A stretch of DNA of 64,000 nt from Hesseltinella vesiculosa (GCA_002104935.1 MCGT01000033.1:248001-312000); one strand, 5' to 3'. Numbered from the stretch's first letter, positions 47,163 through 59,554 are shown. The notes: generated from the sequence alone by a model not told the origin. Translations and numbers: made by a program.

Positions 47163-48884
47163 GTTGAATAAGCTGTAAAGAAAAACGAGAGGAAAAGAAA
47201 AACAAAAAAAAGGCTCACAAAAAAAAAAGGCATGCAGCGGAAAATGAAGCTTTTTAGCCGTGACTTGCTGTTTTTGTGAGGTTTCTCTTTTCTTTCTCCT
47301 TTTCTTTCACATGCTATGGTAATGTCATATTTTTGGCGAGAGAATGGGAGTGAACAAATAGGGTTCTCTAAAAAGGATGATATCTTTGGTAAACGAAATG
47401 AATGGCTTGTGGGCTGAGGTCATTATACGGAATCAAAAGCAGTGAAGCTGAACCCTCTGCGCAAGCATCTGAGGTTCGACCCCTTTTTTTTCAGACCCTC
47501 CAACTTGTCGTTGACGAAGCTTATAAAGGCAATTGATACACTGATAGTAGAGCAACCTTCCTTTGTTTATGACTGTGGGATTAATTTGATTACGAGAATC
47601 TCATCATCATCATCATTATTCATAGGCAAAAAATCACTTATCTCGGCTCACATCTTGACGAGCCTCTTCCACATGACTTGTTGCAGTGTGATTAATCAAT
47701 GCTTAGGCCACTGTGGAAGTGAGCAAGAGCTGTACTCGCGATGACTTTGCGCCATTTATTCAGCATCATCCCCCCCCCCTGTATGATTCACCAGCCCCTC
47801 TAACTCAGCTATCGTGCAATGCCTCTTCGCGTCTGCTGCAACCTGTCGATAGCTCTCTCTTGCTCCTGTTTAGTGCCCATTTTGCTCTTTTGTCTCGCAT
47901 TCCTCTTTTCTCCAACGACTTGGCTTGGCTGGACCTATCATTGACAAGGTCTTTGTTGCCACTTGTGCTAGACTTTGCGTGGAAAGAAAGAAGAATCTTT
48001 TCTTGACGTCGCCATTCCCCCTTGGCTTTGATGACCTAGTCCAGATCCACTGAAGCAAACCATTGGACATCCGCCCTGAAACAGTTCTGGTAGTGTTTAA
48101 CAGACACCTTTTATGGGCTGCCGATGATTTTTGGTAAAGCTGGCCTGGTGTGGATCAAAAGCATCGTAAAAGTGAAAAGTTGGTAAGAATGCTCTCCAGT
48201 GTGAAATAAACTCTCATGGTTCGGCAATCTTTCGATTGCGTTTGGACAGCTGGGATTCAAGGCGAGGCTTTGCTCTCTTTAACAACAGCAACGGAGTATT
48301 GCACCTTCATTGAAGGCAAGACGCCGTGATGCCATTCGTCTTCAATGACAATAATCTTGACGGCTTAGGTAATATCCCCACCAAAAAGCATCATTCATTG
48401 TTGACCCACCTCGTTTCTTTTCTTGGTGCCAAGGTGTGGTAGGTTTGAGAGTTGCCATGCCATCGCCCCCACGTGCGCACTATTTTTTTTTTGCAGGGAG
48501 ATCAGAGGTTCATTCCAGCCGTCTGGATGGATCTTGTGACACCTGGACATTTTCCTTTTGCCCTGTATTTCCATTTGTGGTTCTCCCCGGTTGACGGCCA
48601 TGGAGTGTCGCAAAAGTAGCATGACCAAAGATGACGTCGGGAACGAGAAAGAATAAAAAAAACAAGGTTTTCCTTTTTTTTTTCACCCATCCACCCTGCG
48701 TGTGAAGAGTACAGATGTTAAGAGGGTTGTACGGGCTGGGGATCGAGGGTTACTCAGGCAGTGCATTTTGGGCGTTAATAAAGTTTCCGTCCCCTTTTGT
48801 CATTTTGTTCCAAACTTTTTTTTTTTACCTTTTCCCTCTTTCCCTTCCCATTCTTATTTTTTCTCACAATTTGAGCTCTACAAA
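47163..48884. other. 1.7-kb intergenic region, no gene seen
   Basis: Lies upstream of both the complex I gene and the first MFS gene. AT-rich with T runs (48663-48682, 48816-48827). A stretch near 47463-47481 resembles a tRNA B box but no cloverleaf was found. Pyrimidine-rich DNA just before the MFS start is probably its promoter/leader. Confidence 0.5.
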
Positions 48885-50892
48885 ATGAGCGTACAAGAGA
48901 TCACTCTCAAAGAAAAGCTGCAAATCAGCGAGGACGAATACAAACACACCGAGAAAAAGGACATTGATGAGCCATCACCACCTCCACCGTACGTCAAATC
49001 AGACGTGGAGAAGCGACTGGTGAGACGCATGCTGTGGATCCTTTTGCCCTTTGTTTGGGCAGTGATTTTCGTCACGGTAAACCTAGCCCAACTCCCTATG
49101 TCTCTATGATTGCTCAATGGCTTTTTTCCTCTGCGATTTAGTTTGTAGACAAGGCCCTCCTCTCGGTCAGTGCTGTGTACGGCTTGATGGAAGATGCCCA
49201 CCTGTCTGACTCTCAGTTTTCATGGGTCGCCGCTGTAGTATTCCTAGGCTACCTTGTATTCCAAAGTAACTTTGATCATGAAAAAAAAAGGGGGGACAGA
49301 GCTCGAGCGGGGATCGCATAATTTTTTTAATAGCACTGTCTCACTTTAACCATATATGAATTAATTGATAGTACCAAATAATATCCTCATCCAGCGTTTA
49401 CGACTGTCAAAGTATCTTGGCACGCTTCTTCTAATTTGGGGTGTCGTGGTCATAGCAACCGCATTTGCAAATTCCTTTGAACAGCTCATGGGGCTCCGGT
49501 TTCTGCTTGGGGCAAGCATCATTACCAAAAATAGATTGCCCAAAAATACGGATAGCCAAGCTCAACTCGTCTTCTCAATTAGGCCTTTGAGTCTGGCTGC
49601 TATCCAATTGTCTACATCATCCTGAATGCACTCTTTCGACGATCTGGTAATCCTCCCTCGCCGTGTTGGCAGCTCGCAGCCATTGACTCTGTTTTTTCTG
49701 GACCGTAGAGCAGCACTTTGTTTATGCCTTTACCATTGTCAGCGCAGGGACTGGCGCCCTGATTGGCACTGCCCTTGGCTATGTCGTCATTCTCACACTC
49801 GACTATAAAGAATTTGGCACCATGGGCGTGTGGCGTGCTTGGCGATGGTAGACTTTTCGATTTTACTCCCCGCCCCTCATGCCGACTGACCATTTCTAGG
49901 GCATACTTCATCTTTGGCATGGTCACCATCGGCGTAGGTGTTGCTGTCTTCTTTTTGCTACCTGACACTCCATACGCCAAACTGTTCAAGCTGAACGAAG
50001 AAGAAAAAAAGGTAGTACAAGATCGCACATTGGACAACATGACCACCCGCACCTACACGATCAAGCGCGCCCATATCTTCGAGGCATTGTCCGAATTCAA
50101 TTTTTACGCAAGCGGCCTGGTGAACCTGTTGCTCAGCATGGCAAATGCAGGCATGATCGCCTATGCTGTCATCCTTGTCAAGTCCTTTGGGTTTTCTGTA
50201 AGTCAGTTTGATATTTCCACTGAAAAGGGTTCATTTTTTTTTTTTTTTTTTGCCGCCGACAGCCAATGATCGCGACAGCCATGCAAATGCCATCCGGTGC
50301 TGTGGGGGCCATTTTTGCCCTTCTTGCATCTTTGTCTATTCGCGTCACAGGGCAACAATTTTACTGCTGCGTCGCCTTTTTGTGCATCACTGTCCTTGGC
50401 TTTATCATCCTGCTTGCTGCCGAATCCACAGCCGGTAAAATGACTGGGTTCTACTTGACATGGGCTCTAAGTGGATCCATTGCCATTCAATTGGCCGTGG
50501 TCTCCAGTAATATCATTGGCTACACCAAAAAGGTGACCTACTATGGATTCTACGTAGCTGCAGGGTAAAGAAAAATCGGGGCACGCAGCCTAACGCTCGC
50601 TCATCTTGTTTTTCTTTTTTTTTTTTTTGTGTGTGTGTGCGAGCTTAGAACTGTCGGCTCCTTCCTTGGCCCGTTCCTGATGGTTCCTAGCCAAAATTTT
50701 GTTGGCGGTTACGGCGGTTACATTGGCTGCTGTACGGTCGCTACCATTTTGCTTCTGTCTATGCGTTGGCTCATGAACCGCGAAAACCAAAAACGACGCG
50801 CTAATCCAGTCCCACCTCCAGTCTTGGATGAAAATGGCGTGCCCCCTGATCTGACTGACAAGGAGAACCTTGCCCACATTTACAAGCTGTGA
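48885..50892 (+). CDS. MFS transporter, anion:cation symporter (Dal5/allantoate permease-like), copy 1
   Basis: Eight exons (48885-49076, 49142-49265, 49372-49511, 49583-49646, 49709-49847, 49900-50197, 50263-50564, 50649-50892) give 500 residues. A cytosolic N-terminus is followed by LVRRMLWILLPFVW and FVDKALLSVSAVYGLMED, the start of helix 1 in fungal ACS-family carriers. Further blocks are YLVFQIPNNILIQR, FESGCYPIVYIILNALFRR and PDTPYAKLFKLNEEE in the central loop, then TGQQFY and YTKKVTYYGFYVAAGTVGSFLGP. About 12 helices are predicted by hydrophobicity. Members move organic anions such as allantoate, ureidosuccinate or vitamin-like acids with protons; the substrate is unknown. The intron after 49511 begins GCAAGC, where its paralogue has GTAGGA at the same codon. 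Confidence 0.92.
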
Positions 50893-51881
50893 CGAAAAAG
50901 AAACGGCCAGACTTCGAATTTACCCACATAATCCACGCCTCCTTACTCTTATTATATGTATTAAACCGAGATGCACCCACGAATCTACTATATTGCGCCC
51001 CCCGTTAAGTTGATCTCCTTTCTTCAGCCAAGCTTGGGCTGCTCTGGCGCAGAAAACGGCCGCTAAAATCTGCCAGGAGGCTTTTCCGCTTTTTTTTGTC
51101 AGAAAATTTTCCACCTTTCTAATTTCCCTGCTTTCTGGTCACCCAGAATGGATATCTCCATTTTCACTTTTCTCACTGGTTAACCAGCTGACTCAAATGT
51201 ACAAGATTTGTTCTCCTGATTTTTTGTCCCAGCTTTGCTCTTTGAACCAAAAGCTGCCTGTCAGCAAAAGTTTCGGCGCCATCTTCTATTTTTTTCAACA
51301 AAAGAGATATCGATCATTATCAATTAGTACAAAAAAAAACGAGAGCAATTGTTCTTTTTACTTCGGTTTTGCAAAGGCAAAGAGCTCGTTCAGAAGCAGC
51401 GCCTTGGACATTGTCCACGGTATGAAAAGGGATGAGGACAGGCTGGGCGAGGTTAGATAAAATGACGCAGGTTAGATATAATCAGGCTGGTCGAGGTTAG
51501 ATAAAATGGAGAAGGTTAGATAAAATGGAGTAAGTTAGATATAAACAGCATCGAGGCTAGATAAAATAGAGTAGGTTAGATATAAACAGCGGTGAGGTTG
51601 GATAAAAATGGAGGCTAGAAGAAGAAGAACAACGGCGCTGTGAAGAGTGGTTCAACGAACACGTCAATGAGGTGACGTGACGCCAACTGTGTTCACTCAG
51701 GGAGTTCAACTGCCGAAGACAACAGCAACAGCAAACAGCAAATCGCTTGTTGTGCCTCTTTTTTTTTCGGCCCTGACTCCCAGGGATTTATTGACCTTAG
51801 CCTGTTTACTTTTCCCCTTTCAACTTTTTTTTCTTTCATCCTTTTCTTCTTTTTCTCTTTTTATCCCATTCACATCTCTCC
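50893..51881. other. Intergenic region with the left TATCTAACCT-type array
   Basis: MFS copy 1 3' flank, then a region with no recognised gene, then the short minus-oriented array at 51440-51610 (separate entry) and a T/C-rich stretch before the next start codon. Confidence 0.6.
51440..51610 (-). repeat. Left array of GGTTAGATA units (reverse of the right array)
   Basis: About eight GGTTAGATA-type motifs spaced 17-25 bases apart, for example GAGGTTAGATAAAATGACGC and AGGTTAGATATAA. Read on the opposite strand these are the TATCTAACCT units of the array at 59868-60930. This copy is shorter and more diverged. Confidence 0.85.
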
Positions 51882-53583
51882 ATGACAGTTCAAAACTGTT
51901 GCCCATTCTGTGAAATCAAAGAAGGACAAGATCCAAAAACATTTAGTACTGGTCAAAAAGTACGTGACCATATTTTGAAGGTGCACAAACACATCCTACT
52001 TTCGTATCGCTCGAGAGGTAAGAAGGCTACCATGAACACGTCAAGGACTTGGTACAGCTGCCCTTCATGTGACAAACACTTTGAAAACCGACATCTTTTG
52101 CAAGAGCACGCCGTTTGCCACATATGCCGGTAAAAAACAAGATATTTTTTGGGGGAGGGGTATAACAAACAGTTGTTACTGCTTTAGATCGCCTTCGCCA
52201 GCATCACTCTCAACAGAATCCAGCGACAGTGCTCCAATTGATGATTGTGCCAATTGCAGCGGAGATGATTTGGCCGCATTTGCAGCATATCGCAATGACT
52301 CCAGCTCACACGTCAAAGATATTCTTGCAGTTGACAGCAAAATCAGCGATTTACTGTAAGCTTTTGTTGCTCTCTGATCCTTTCTTCTAAATTCTCTTTA
52401 TTAGGGCTGTTTCATCGATTATGCTGCTGCAAAAGCGCGTAGATTACAATCATCCACTGTCACCAGAAATGCAAGCTAGCCTCCGACGAACAATACTGGA
52501 TCCACTTGCCAGGAAATTCGACCCTTTGGCAAAATCTACACTCAATGACTGTGTGCTTGTATGTTAGAACCGTCTAATGCACTTCTTGTCTTTTTCTGAC
52601 CTCTATGGCTTCTAGGAATACGTAGACGACACTCGCAGCCTTTTAAAAACAAGGATCAAACTTTTGGAAATGGCTGATGGCAGCACTGGGCCCTCTCGGA
52701 ATGTGATTCTTGCCTTGGAGTCATTGTGAGTGTCAGGCATTTTTGCACTCTCTGACACGACGAATTTTATTTATTTATTTATTTATTGTTTTTTTTTTTT
52801 ACAGGATTCCAGCACACAAGGATCTTGACCGAGCGATGCTGCAAGAAAGCGAGATTTGTTCATCATTTGTGCATCCATTCATACAGTCTTTGTGCGCCCT
52901 TGACCACCCGTCCAAACTGGCCAAATGGTATGATTAAGCGTAAATTGTATCATAACCTGTGAGTCCTCACCGGTTTCTTTGATTTTGTATCATAGCGCCA
53001 ACACCATCCCAACCGATGAAGCCGGTGATTCAACCAGCCGACCTGACTACATCGTGGATGTATATGAAGAATACACAAGGGTCTTCTCGTCGTGCTTTGG
53101 CGAGGTCAAGGGGGATGGTGCCAGTGCCAAATCAGCTGCGTTTGATTTCTACCGCTTGTCCGTTTTTGGCAAAAACCAAATGGATGCCCATGGCCTCAAT
53201 ATGATCTTGCTCTTCCAGGTTGTCGGTATGAAAGTTGAACCAAAAAAAACCCCGCAGCATTTCCTGTAACCTATTTTTATTTCCCAGGTACGGACCTTAC
53301 CTTTTACTTGTTGAAGCATTTGCAAGAAGATGTGTATGCCATGGTTGAAGTGGTTACGATTGGGCTTCCAAGAACGCGGGGGTTCTTCAAGACCATTTTA
53401 GGCGACATCGACAATATTTTGACCATCGCTCATATACACAACAGCATCGAACGTCTGGAAACCCCCTTGACCCCCTCCGCGACCCTACCGATCGAATATG
53501 CACGTCATGAAACCAAGACTCTACCAAAGAAACGAAAGTTGCCCCTTGGCCACTTGGCAACAAGCTTATCCATGAAACACTAG
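51882..53583 (+). CDS. C2H2-finger protein with a PD-(D/E)xK-like motif, unknown function
   Basis: Seven exons with consensus borders (51882-52129, 52188-52355, 52405-52558, 52616-52725, 52805-52927, 52996-53225, 53288-53583) give 442 residues in frame. The N-terminus has two zinc-finger-like units: CCPFCEIKEG...H..VHKH and CPSCDKHFENRHLLQEH. The middle is helical. Near residues 270-295 it reads RPDYIVDVYEEY and then FGEVKGDG; a PD pair followed about 17 residues later by ExK is the core layout of PD-(D/E)xK nucleases. The block FYRLSVFGKNQMDAHGLN follows. The C-terminus is basic (KTLPKKRKLPLG), a likely nuclear signal. I know of no named family. The intact splicing frame suggests it is functional or recent. 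It is the leftmost gene of the bracketed block. Confidence 0.75.
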
Positions 53584-53846
53584 GTTTTAATAAATTCCTC
53601 GACAAGGGTATGACAAGCACAGCGCAAAAATGAGGACCTCGCTCACCCGTTGTCACCAAAAGCATACTCTGATTGCTTTCGAGCATTTTCGATATTTTTC
53701 TTTTCTTTCCTGATTGTTGTCCTCAATGCTTAGAATATATATGTCCATCTGAGCCATCAGATGGGGAGGAGAGTATATAACAAAGTGTCGAGAGATGAAA
53801 TTGGGGGGAGGGGGTGATAGCAGACCAGGTTCAAAATACCACAGGG

Positions 53847-55290
53847 TCATTCGTCATCAGACCATAGGCGCGGAGTGCAGGTCGCTGATAATGAATCCCG
53901 AGCAAACGAGTTCTTGCATGCCTTGTATGATGCACAGTCAGGATTGACGCAGCAACTTGTCCCTAAATTGGTCTTGCGGTTTCCATAGGTTTTCTTGGAG
54001 GGGTGGATGATTCGATGTGGGCAGATTGGACACACCATCGATGTCCTTGCTTCATTTGTAATGAGGGCGATAGAGTGTTGGCGGGTGAAACGTCGGTGCA
54101 TGTCCTATGGCATGGACTAATGTGCCTTGGGGGTGTTCACGTTTGGCTTCCACTACGATCTTCGTCTTGACGACCTTTGTCCGCCAAGCAATGAGGAGAC
54201 GCTGGCGTTCAAACTTGTCTTGGTGGTAAAATGCGCGGACTGCAGGGGCCAAACCACGGATGGTGTCGTATCGGTATTGGAAGGTGGAAAGATCGTAGGC
54301 TGTTGACAGGCTGTTCTTAGCAATCACCGACTCAGCTTGACTTGCAGCTTGGCCCTGGGGAGTCTAGTAAAAAAAAAGTCAGTTTTGTTCGCAGAACTCT
54401 CCCAGCTCTCTTCTAGCCATCCTACCTTGGCTTTGTCACGTTGTAGCTTCTGATTGAACTTCCATTGGCCAGTCTTCCAAACGAGATCCCGTGAAGTGAT
54501 GATGGTGGGTTTGTTGAGCTTCACCGATCTTCCTTCTTTGATAGCTTCCAGGTCTGCTGCTGAATGGGTCACGGTTGTGGCCAGGGTGACGATCCCGTAG
54601 TCAGTTCCTGGCACCGAAAGGTCACTGCAGTTGATTTGCAAGGCGACGTGATTTGGGTCTTCCTCCACGCGGGTTGTCTTTTTCAGGATAGTTGCTGGCA
54701 CCGACGGCTCATTGCTGTTGGCTTTCTTCTTCTTGCCCTTTTTGCCTTTTATTTCCTCGGCCTTGAAAATAAAGGAGATGAGGTAAATTTCTTCCGCTTC
54801 GTCCCATCCTTTTCAAGAATTACCTTTTGGAGGTCGTACCGAATGGACCGCAGCCTGGCAAGTTCGTCTTGAACAACAGGTACATCCCTCGTAGTTTTCT
54901 GGGCACCATTCTTCAGGAATCGCTCCATTTTCACATCGGCATTTTTTTTTGGAAGGCTCGTCTGAATAAAAAAAATTAGATGAGTAACACATGGCTTCCA
55001 TGTCTTTTTTATATCCTATTTACCTTCACGGCCGGTTGGTGAGGTGTTGGATATATCTTTGGGACCAGCAGGCTTGCCATGGACTTGACTGGTGAAGGAG
55101 GCATATGTTCAGAGGGATAAGCATAGTCTGTGTCCTTCATGGCGCGTCGATGCTTCATGAGTGCATTGCAGGCATCACGCTTGGTCTTGGCCATGCGATT
55201 TCTTTCTTTTTCGGCTTCGGATATATCAGTTTTCAGGGTATCCAAGGAAGTGCGAGCAATGCAAAGAGAGAAAGGAAACAAAGAAAAAAG
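53847..55290 (-). pseudogene. Truncated, frameshifted Fanzor (TnpB-like) relic
   Basis: Reads as the C-terminal third of the 55621-59554 gene. Exons are about 55290-55024, 54961-54824, 54761-54426 and 54363-53847, with the same intron positions. It keeps the coiled KERNRMAKTKRDACNAL region, VEEDPNH, the RuvC-I-like GTDYGIVTLATTVTH, KTGQWKFNQ and the zinc-finger end TNEARTSMVCPIC...CCVNPDC...FARDSLS. Relative to its sibling, about 56 bases are lost at about 54098, which shifts the frame between AIGH and the FTRQHS segment. Everything N-terminal of the coiled region is missing. It is therefore a dead copy, inverted relative to the larger gene. Identity to the sibling is moderate, so the two are not a recent duplication. 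Confidence 0.85.
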
Positions 55291-55620
55291 AGAAAGAAAA
55301 AGGAGGCTCGCCACTTTTTTTGGTGTTGCACAAAACCTGAGTCTTCCAATCAAAAAGCTCTTTCCTGATCACAGATCCCTCCATCCATTTTTGAGTAAAA
55401 ATGCAGTTTGGGGAGTGAAGGCTACCAAGTGAGGATAGAATGACAGGGGAGATATAGCCAATAAACCTCGCACAAGCTTCCCAACGCATAATATTTCCAT
55501 CACTTTGTTCCGGTCAAAGGGTCACGCGCCCGCTCTTCAAACCCTTCTTCCTTGCCAATTCAAACTCATCTCTTCGTCCTTTTTCTCTTCGTCTTTTTTT
55601 TTCACCTTGCTTTCGTCCTG
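55291..55620. other. Spacer between the inverted Fanzor copies
   Basis: The minus strand has a coding-like stretch (start near 55489, MRWEACARFIGYISPV) that runs into the relic's truncated 5' end through a T/C-rich tract. It could be a fragment of another gene joined by the insertion. The plus strand ends in a T/C-rich leader of the Fanzor gene. Confidence 0.45.
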
Positions 55621-58600
55621 ATGGGTAAACGTCGTTCTCAACAGCTGTCTGAACGACCATCAACAAAACCTTTGCTAAGCCTTAACGATGAAACGGAGGC
55701 CAAGGAGGTACTCATTCTTGAAATGCAGCGGTACATCAAGGCGAAGCTGTTGAATGCGAAGGATCATGGCAAGACCAAGACCGAGCTGGACAATGTTCTA
55801 CGGCTACCGAAAGGCCTACTGAAGAATATTGATGATGCCTGCCATTGGAAGCCCGGTTCCTTTGCCGCAAAGTACCACAAGAAGATCGCGTTCATGCAAG
55901 TCTGGAAAAGCACGCTGAAGGAATCCTTTGCATCTTTGTCCTCTGAAGCCATGGCTACCGCATCAACACTGCAAGCGTCCTCCTCCTCTGCTGCGTCGCC
56001 CTTGTCTACCGATCCATCTTCTTCCACAGCTCCACCTGCCACCACGATAAAAGAAGAGATCCGTGGAACTCACAAGGGCCTGACATCGATCTTGGCAAGC
56101 GATATCAAAGACACTGGCACAGGTCAATCACTGAAAAATGAGCTTTTTGGCGTATTCAAGACAGCGATGAGTGAAGCAACCAATTACTGCCAAGAAATGA
56201 CATTTTTAATGCAAGCGACGATGTTAAAATTTGCAACAACACCGGACCCTGATTGGTACAATGGTATGATGGAAATCAGGCCACTACATAAAAAAAACCA
56301 GCTGATGGACTCACTTCCTTTTTTGTTGTTGGACAGTCTGCATCTGATCTTGTCCCTGTCGCTGCCTTTCGCCACCCTGACGAACTGGGCCGAGAAATGA
56401 CATTTTCCGCGCTTCCTCCTCCTGCCCGTGCGTTGACAGACGACCTATTCTCTATTGGCCACATCCAATACCTCTTCTCGTCAACCTTCAGCAAGACCCG
56501 GGCATCAACAAAAGCCAACCGTCCAGTGTGGTCCTACCTGGATGTGGATGTCACAACTCGTCGCCCTGACCTTGGTATCATGACCAGTGAGCTGCGATCC
56601 ATCTACAACAACAAGATGGAAACCAGCATTCAAAACCTTCTTTCCGGGAAAACGTTCAGGACGATGCTTCGATATCTGCTGCGCCTGCTCCTGCGAGTTT
56701 TTATCACGTTCCCTGTTCCGAATATGTCTAATTTATATATTGCGGCTACTTTAGAGACTCATCGTTTGCGGCTTGCCCCCCAACGAGAACAACGCCACCA
56801 CGATGCCAAAGCAAAGGCAGCTGCCACCAAGGCTGAGAATATCAAGGTAATGCTACCCTTCATCTGGCTGTCCAACAAGTAACCAATGTTTTCCTTTTTT
56901 TAAACAGGCAGTCGAAGTCAACCAAGCGCGTCAATTGAAAAAACAATGGTCCCATGTGCGCATAGCATTGAGGCGCCAGGAATGGCAGTTGGCGAAGGAC
57001 AAGACCAAGGCATCATTCACCGGCATGAAGCAGCATGGATATGATGCACGGATCTCACACTTGAAATCCGTTATGGTGAGATGACATGCTGGCAATGACT
57101 GAATGTTGGTCTCATGTTTTATTTTATAAATAGGAATCATTGGATTCCCAAAGAAAAGCTGCCCGCAAAGTTGCTGAGGAAGAGCGGCAAAAGGTAATGG
57201 ATCTCGGCGGGTAAGGAATCACAAAATTGGTGTCTGACTTCTTTTTCCTCGGCCATTCTTGATACAGCCAAAGCCCTTGTCTGCAACTGAAGCAGCCCCA
57301 TTGGACCCCAATGCTGATGAAGATGTATGATTGGCTAAGAGCATGCAAAGGTTGCCAAGGTTATTTCACTGATGCTCACCCTTTTTTTAGGACCAAGACA
57401 AAGAGGACTTGGATGCCATGGACGATTTGGATAGCGCGGGGTATGATCTCGACAACTTGCCCTCCAGTGGAAATGCTCAAGATGTATCCGCACGCCGCCT
57501 TGGAACCATACAGGGAATTTTGTCGCGATTGCTCTGGGATGAGAGCCTTCCACCATTGTTGGATGCTACGATGGTGCGCAAGCAGTCGAAGAACCTCGAT
57601 CCATCTGACAACGAGCTCAGCACGATGAAGCGCATCTACCAGCACCTGAAGCCTTATATGGTGTACGATGGGCCGAAGCATCCCAAGCGCCTCCAATACC
57701 GCAAAATCAACCTCATCATGCTCGGAAACCAAGCCCTTCGTCTTTGTGGGTACCACAAATTTTGCCAGCAGTACTGCCCAGTCGTGTCAGCCGGGTCGCT
57801 GTACACCCTTTCCATGAACGCCCCAGCCCTGTACGAGTTGCTCCATAAGAAGGTTGACATGCGATCAATAGGCGTGACAAGCACGCCAACTGCAAGACAG
57901 AACAAGCACGGCGTCTTCTCTGCAATTTTCGACATGGACGAAGTCACCAAGGCCTGCACGAAGAATGGCACTGAATTCATTTTCCGAATGGACGTGACGC
58001 CCGCCTTTGATACGCTGCTCTTTGGTAAAACGGTCAAACCACGTCAGCAGTCGATGTATGAAAAGCGACTCAAGGCCACCTCTTCCGATTTCGACACGAC
58101 ATCCATGCCTACCAACAGCATCCATGATCATGACCTAGACACCATTGGCAAAGCCATCTCACTTGCTGAAAAAGAACGCGACCGCCTCACCAAGGCAAAG
58201 CGAGACACTACGAAGCAGCTGGACAGCACTCGCCGTGCCATGAAGAAGTCAACAATCGTCAACCACCCATCAACTACCAATACAAGCAAAGGCAAAGGTA
58301 ACTGAATTAGAGGGAATGAATCAGGGGAAGGGGCCACATCATTTATTTATTTTGGTAGGCAAGGCAGAAACAGCCAAGTTTACAATGATTAAAGAAGAGC
58401 GACAGTTGAAAGTGGCAGTCCAGAAGGCTACAAGTGACGTGCATGCTGCTCAAGACACCCTTGCCGATCTACGACAGACACGATACCAACTACAAAAGGT
58501 AAGCTCACATGAAGTGGGATAGGAATGCGGAGGCACAGGCGGCTGGAGGTACTTACATTCCGCTTTTTTCCTTCCTGAAGGTAGCTGACACCAAGAAGTC

Positions 58601-59554
58601 CAAGAAAACAAAGCCCTTGCCACCTATTCCTCCAACCAAAATAAGCAAGACCACTCGTGTTGAGGAGGATCCTCGTCATACGTTGCTTGACCTTAATCTC
58701 AAGGAATGTCATATATCTGGCACGGACTATGGCATCGTGACATTGGCAACAACGGTGACTCACAATTTCGAGGAGCTGGAAAAACTGAAAGCTGGTCAGT
58801 TCTTCAAATTACCAAAGGCAAAAAAGCTGGTTGCAAAGGATATTGCGTGGAAGACAGGACAGATCCAGCTGCAGCAGCGATTGCAACGTACCAAAGTAAA
58901 AGTAAGAGGCGCATAATCCCTGATTTCAATGAACAACGCTGACTCGTTTTTTTTTTTTGTTTGCAGACCAGTGAAGGTCGAGAAGTATGTCAAGCCGAAG
59001 GCATTCTCGCAGAGAATTCCCTTGCCTCAGCCAGGTCTGTCCAGCAGCTGAACGTTCGCTTTGAAAAAATACGATCCAATGCACCAAAAGTCCGTGCCTT
59101 TTACCATAACCCGCAACTCGAGCGTCGACGCCGTCACTTACAATGGCGACAGTGGCTGGTGAAGACAAGGATCCCTGTCGCTGCCAAGCGAAAGCATGAC
59201 CAAACCCTGATCCAAGCCATTGGTCACGCAGGCACTGGCGTTGGCACAAGAGTGGGTGGCCATTTTCGACTTGGTGGTAAATGGCACAGACGCATATCTC
59301 GACAACATACCATCGTCCTTGTCACCAATGAAGCCCGTACATCGATGACATGCCCTTTCTGCCGCCACCGCATCATTCACCCCCGCAAAGCTGTCAATGG
59401 CAAGTCCAAATTGAACCTGGGTACCTCTTGCTGTGCCAATCCATGCTGTGAATCGTATCAGCAGCAAAAAAACTGCTTCAGTCGAGACGCCCTTTCCTGT
59501 ACTTGCATTGCTTTGCGATGCTATGGACAATTGACAAATTGTGAAATCTTATGA
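55621..59554 (+). CDS. Fanzor (eukaryotic TnpB-like RNA-guided nuclease) gene
   Basis: Nine exons modelled: 55621-56263, 56395-56846, 56908-57075, 57134-57193, 57270-57326, 57391-58297, 58359-58498, 58581-58901 and 58967-59554, about 1111 residues. The C-terminal half carries the published TnpB/Fanzor signature D-x(125-275)-[TS][TS]-xx-C4 finger-x(5-50)-RD. The Asp is in ISGTDYGIVTLATT (about residue 858), TS in NEARTSMTCPFC (about 1041), cysteines in TSCCANPCC, and RD in CFSRDALS (about 1089). The N-terminal part is basic with coiled segments (QLKKQWSHVRIALRRQEWQL). Fanzor proteins are RuvC nucleases guided by a non-coding RNA from the element's 3' side. The junction after exon 1 is uncertain: the best-looking acceptor (56336) is out of phase. 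The rest is in frame. Confidence 0.8.

Noticed and set aside
47395..47490. tRNA-like B box (GGTTCGACCCC)
   Set aside because: No matching A box at the right distance and no acceptor or anticodon stem could be drawn.
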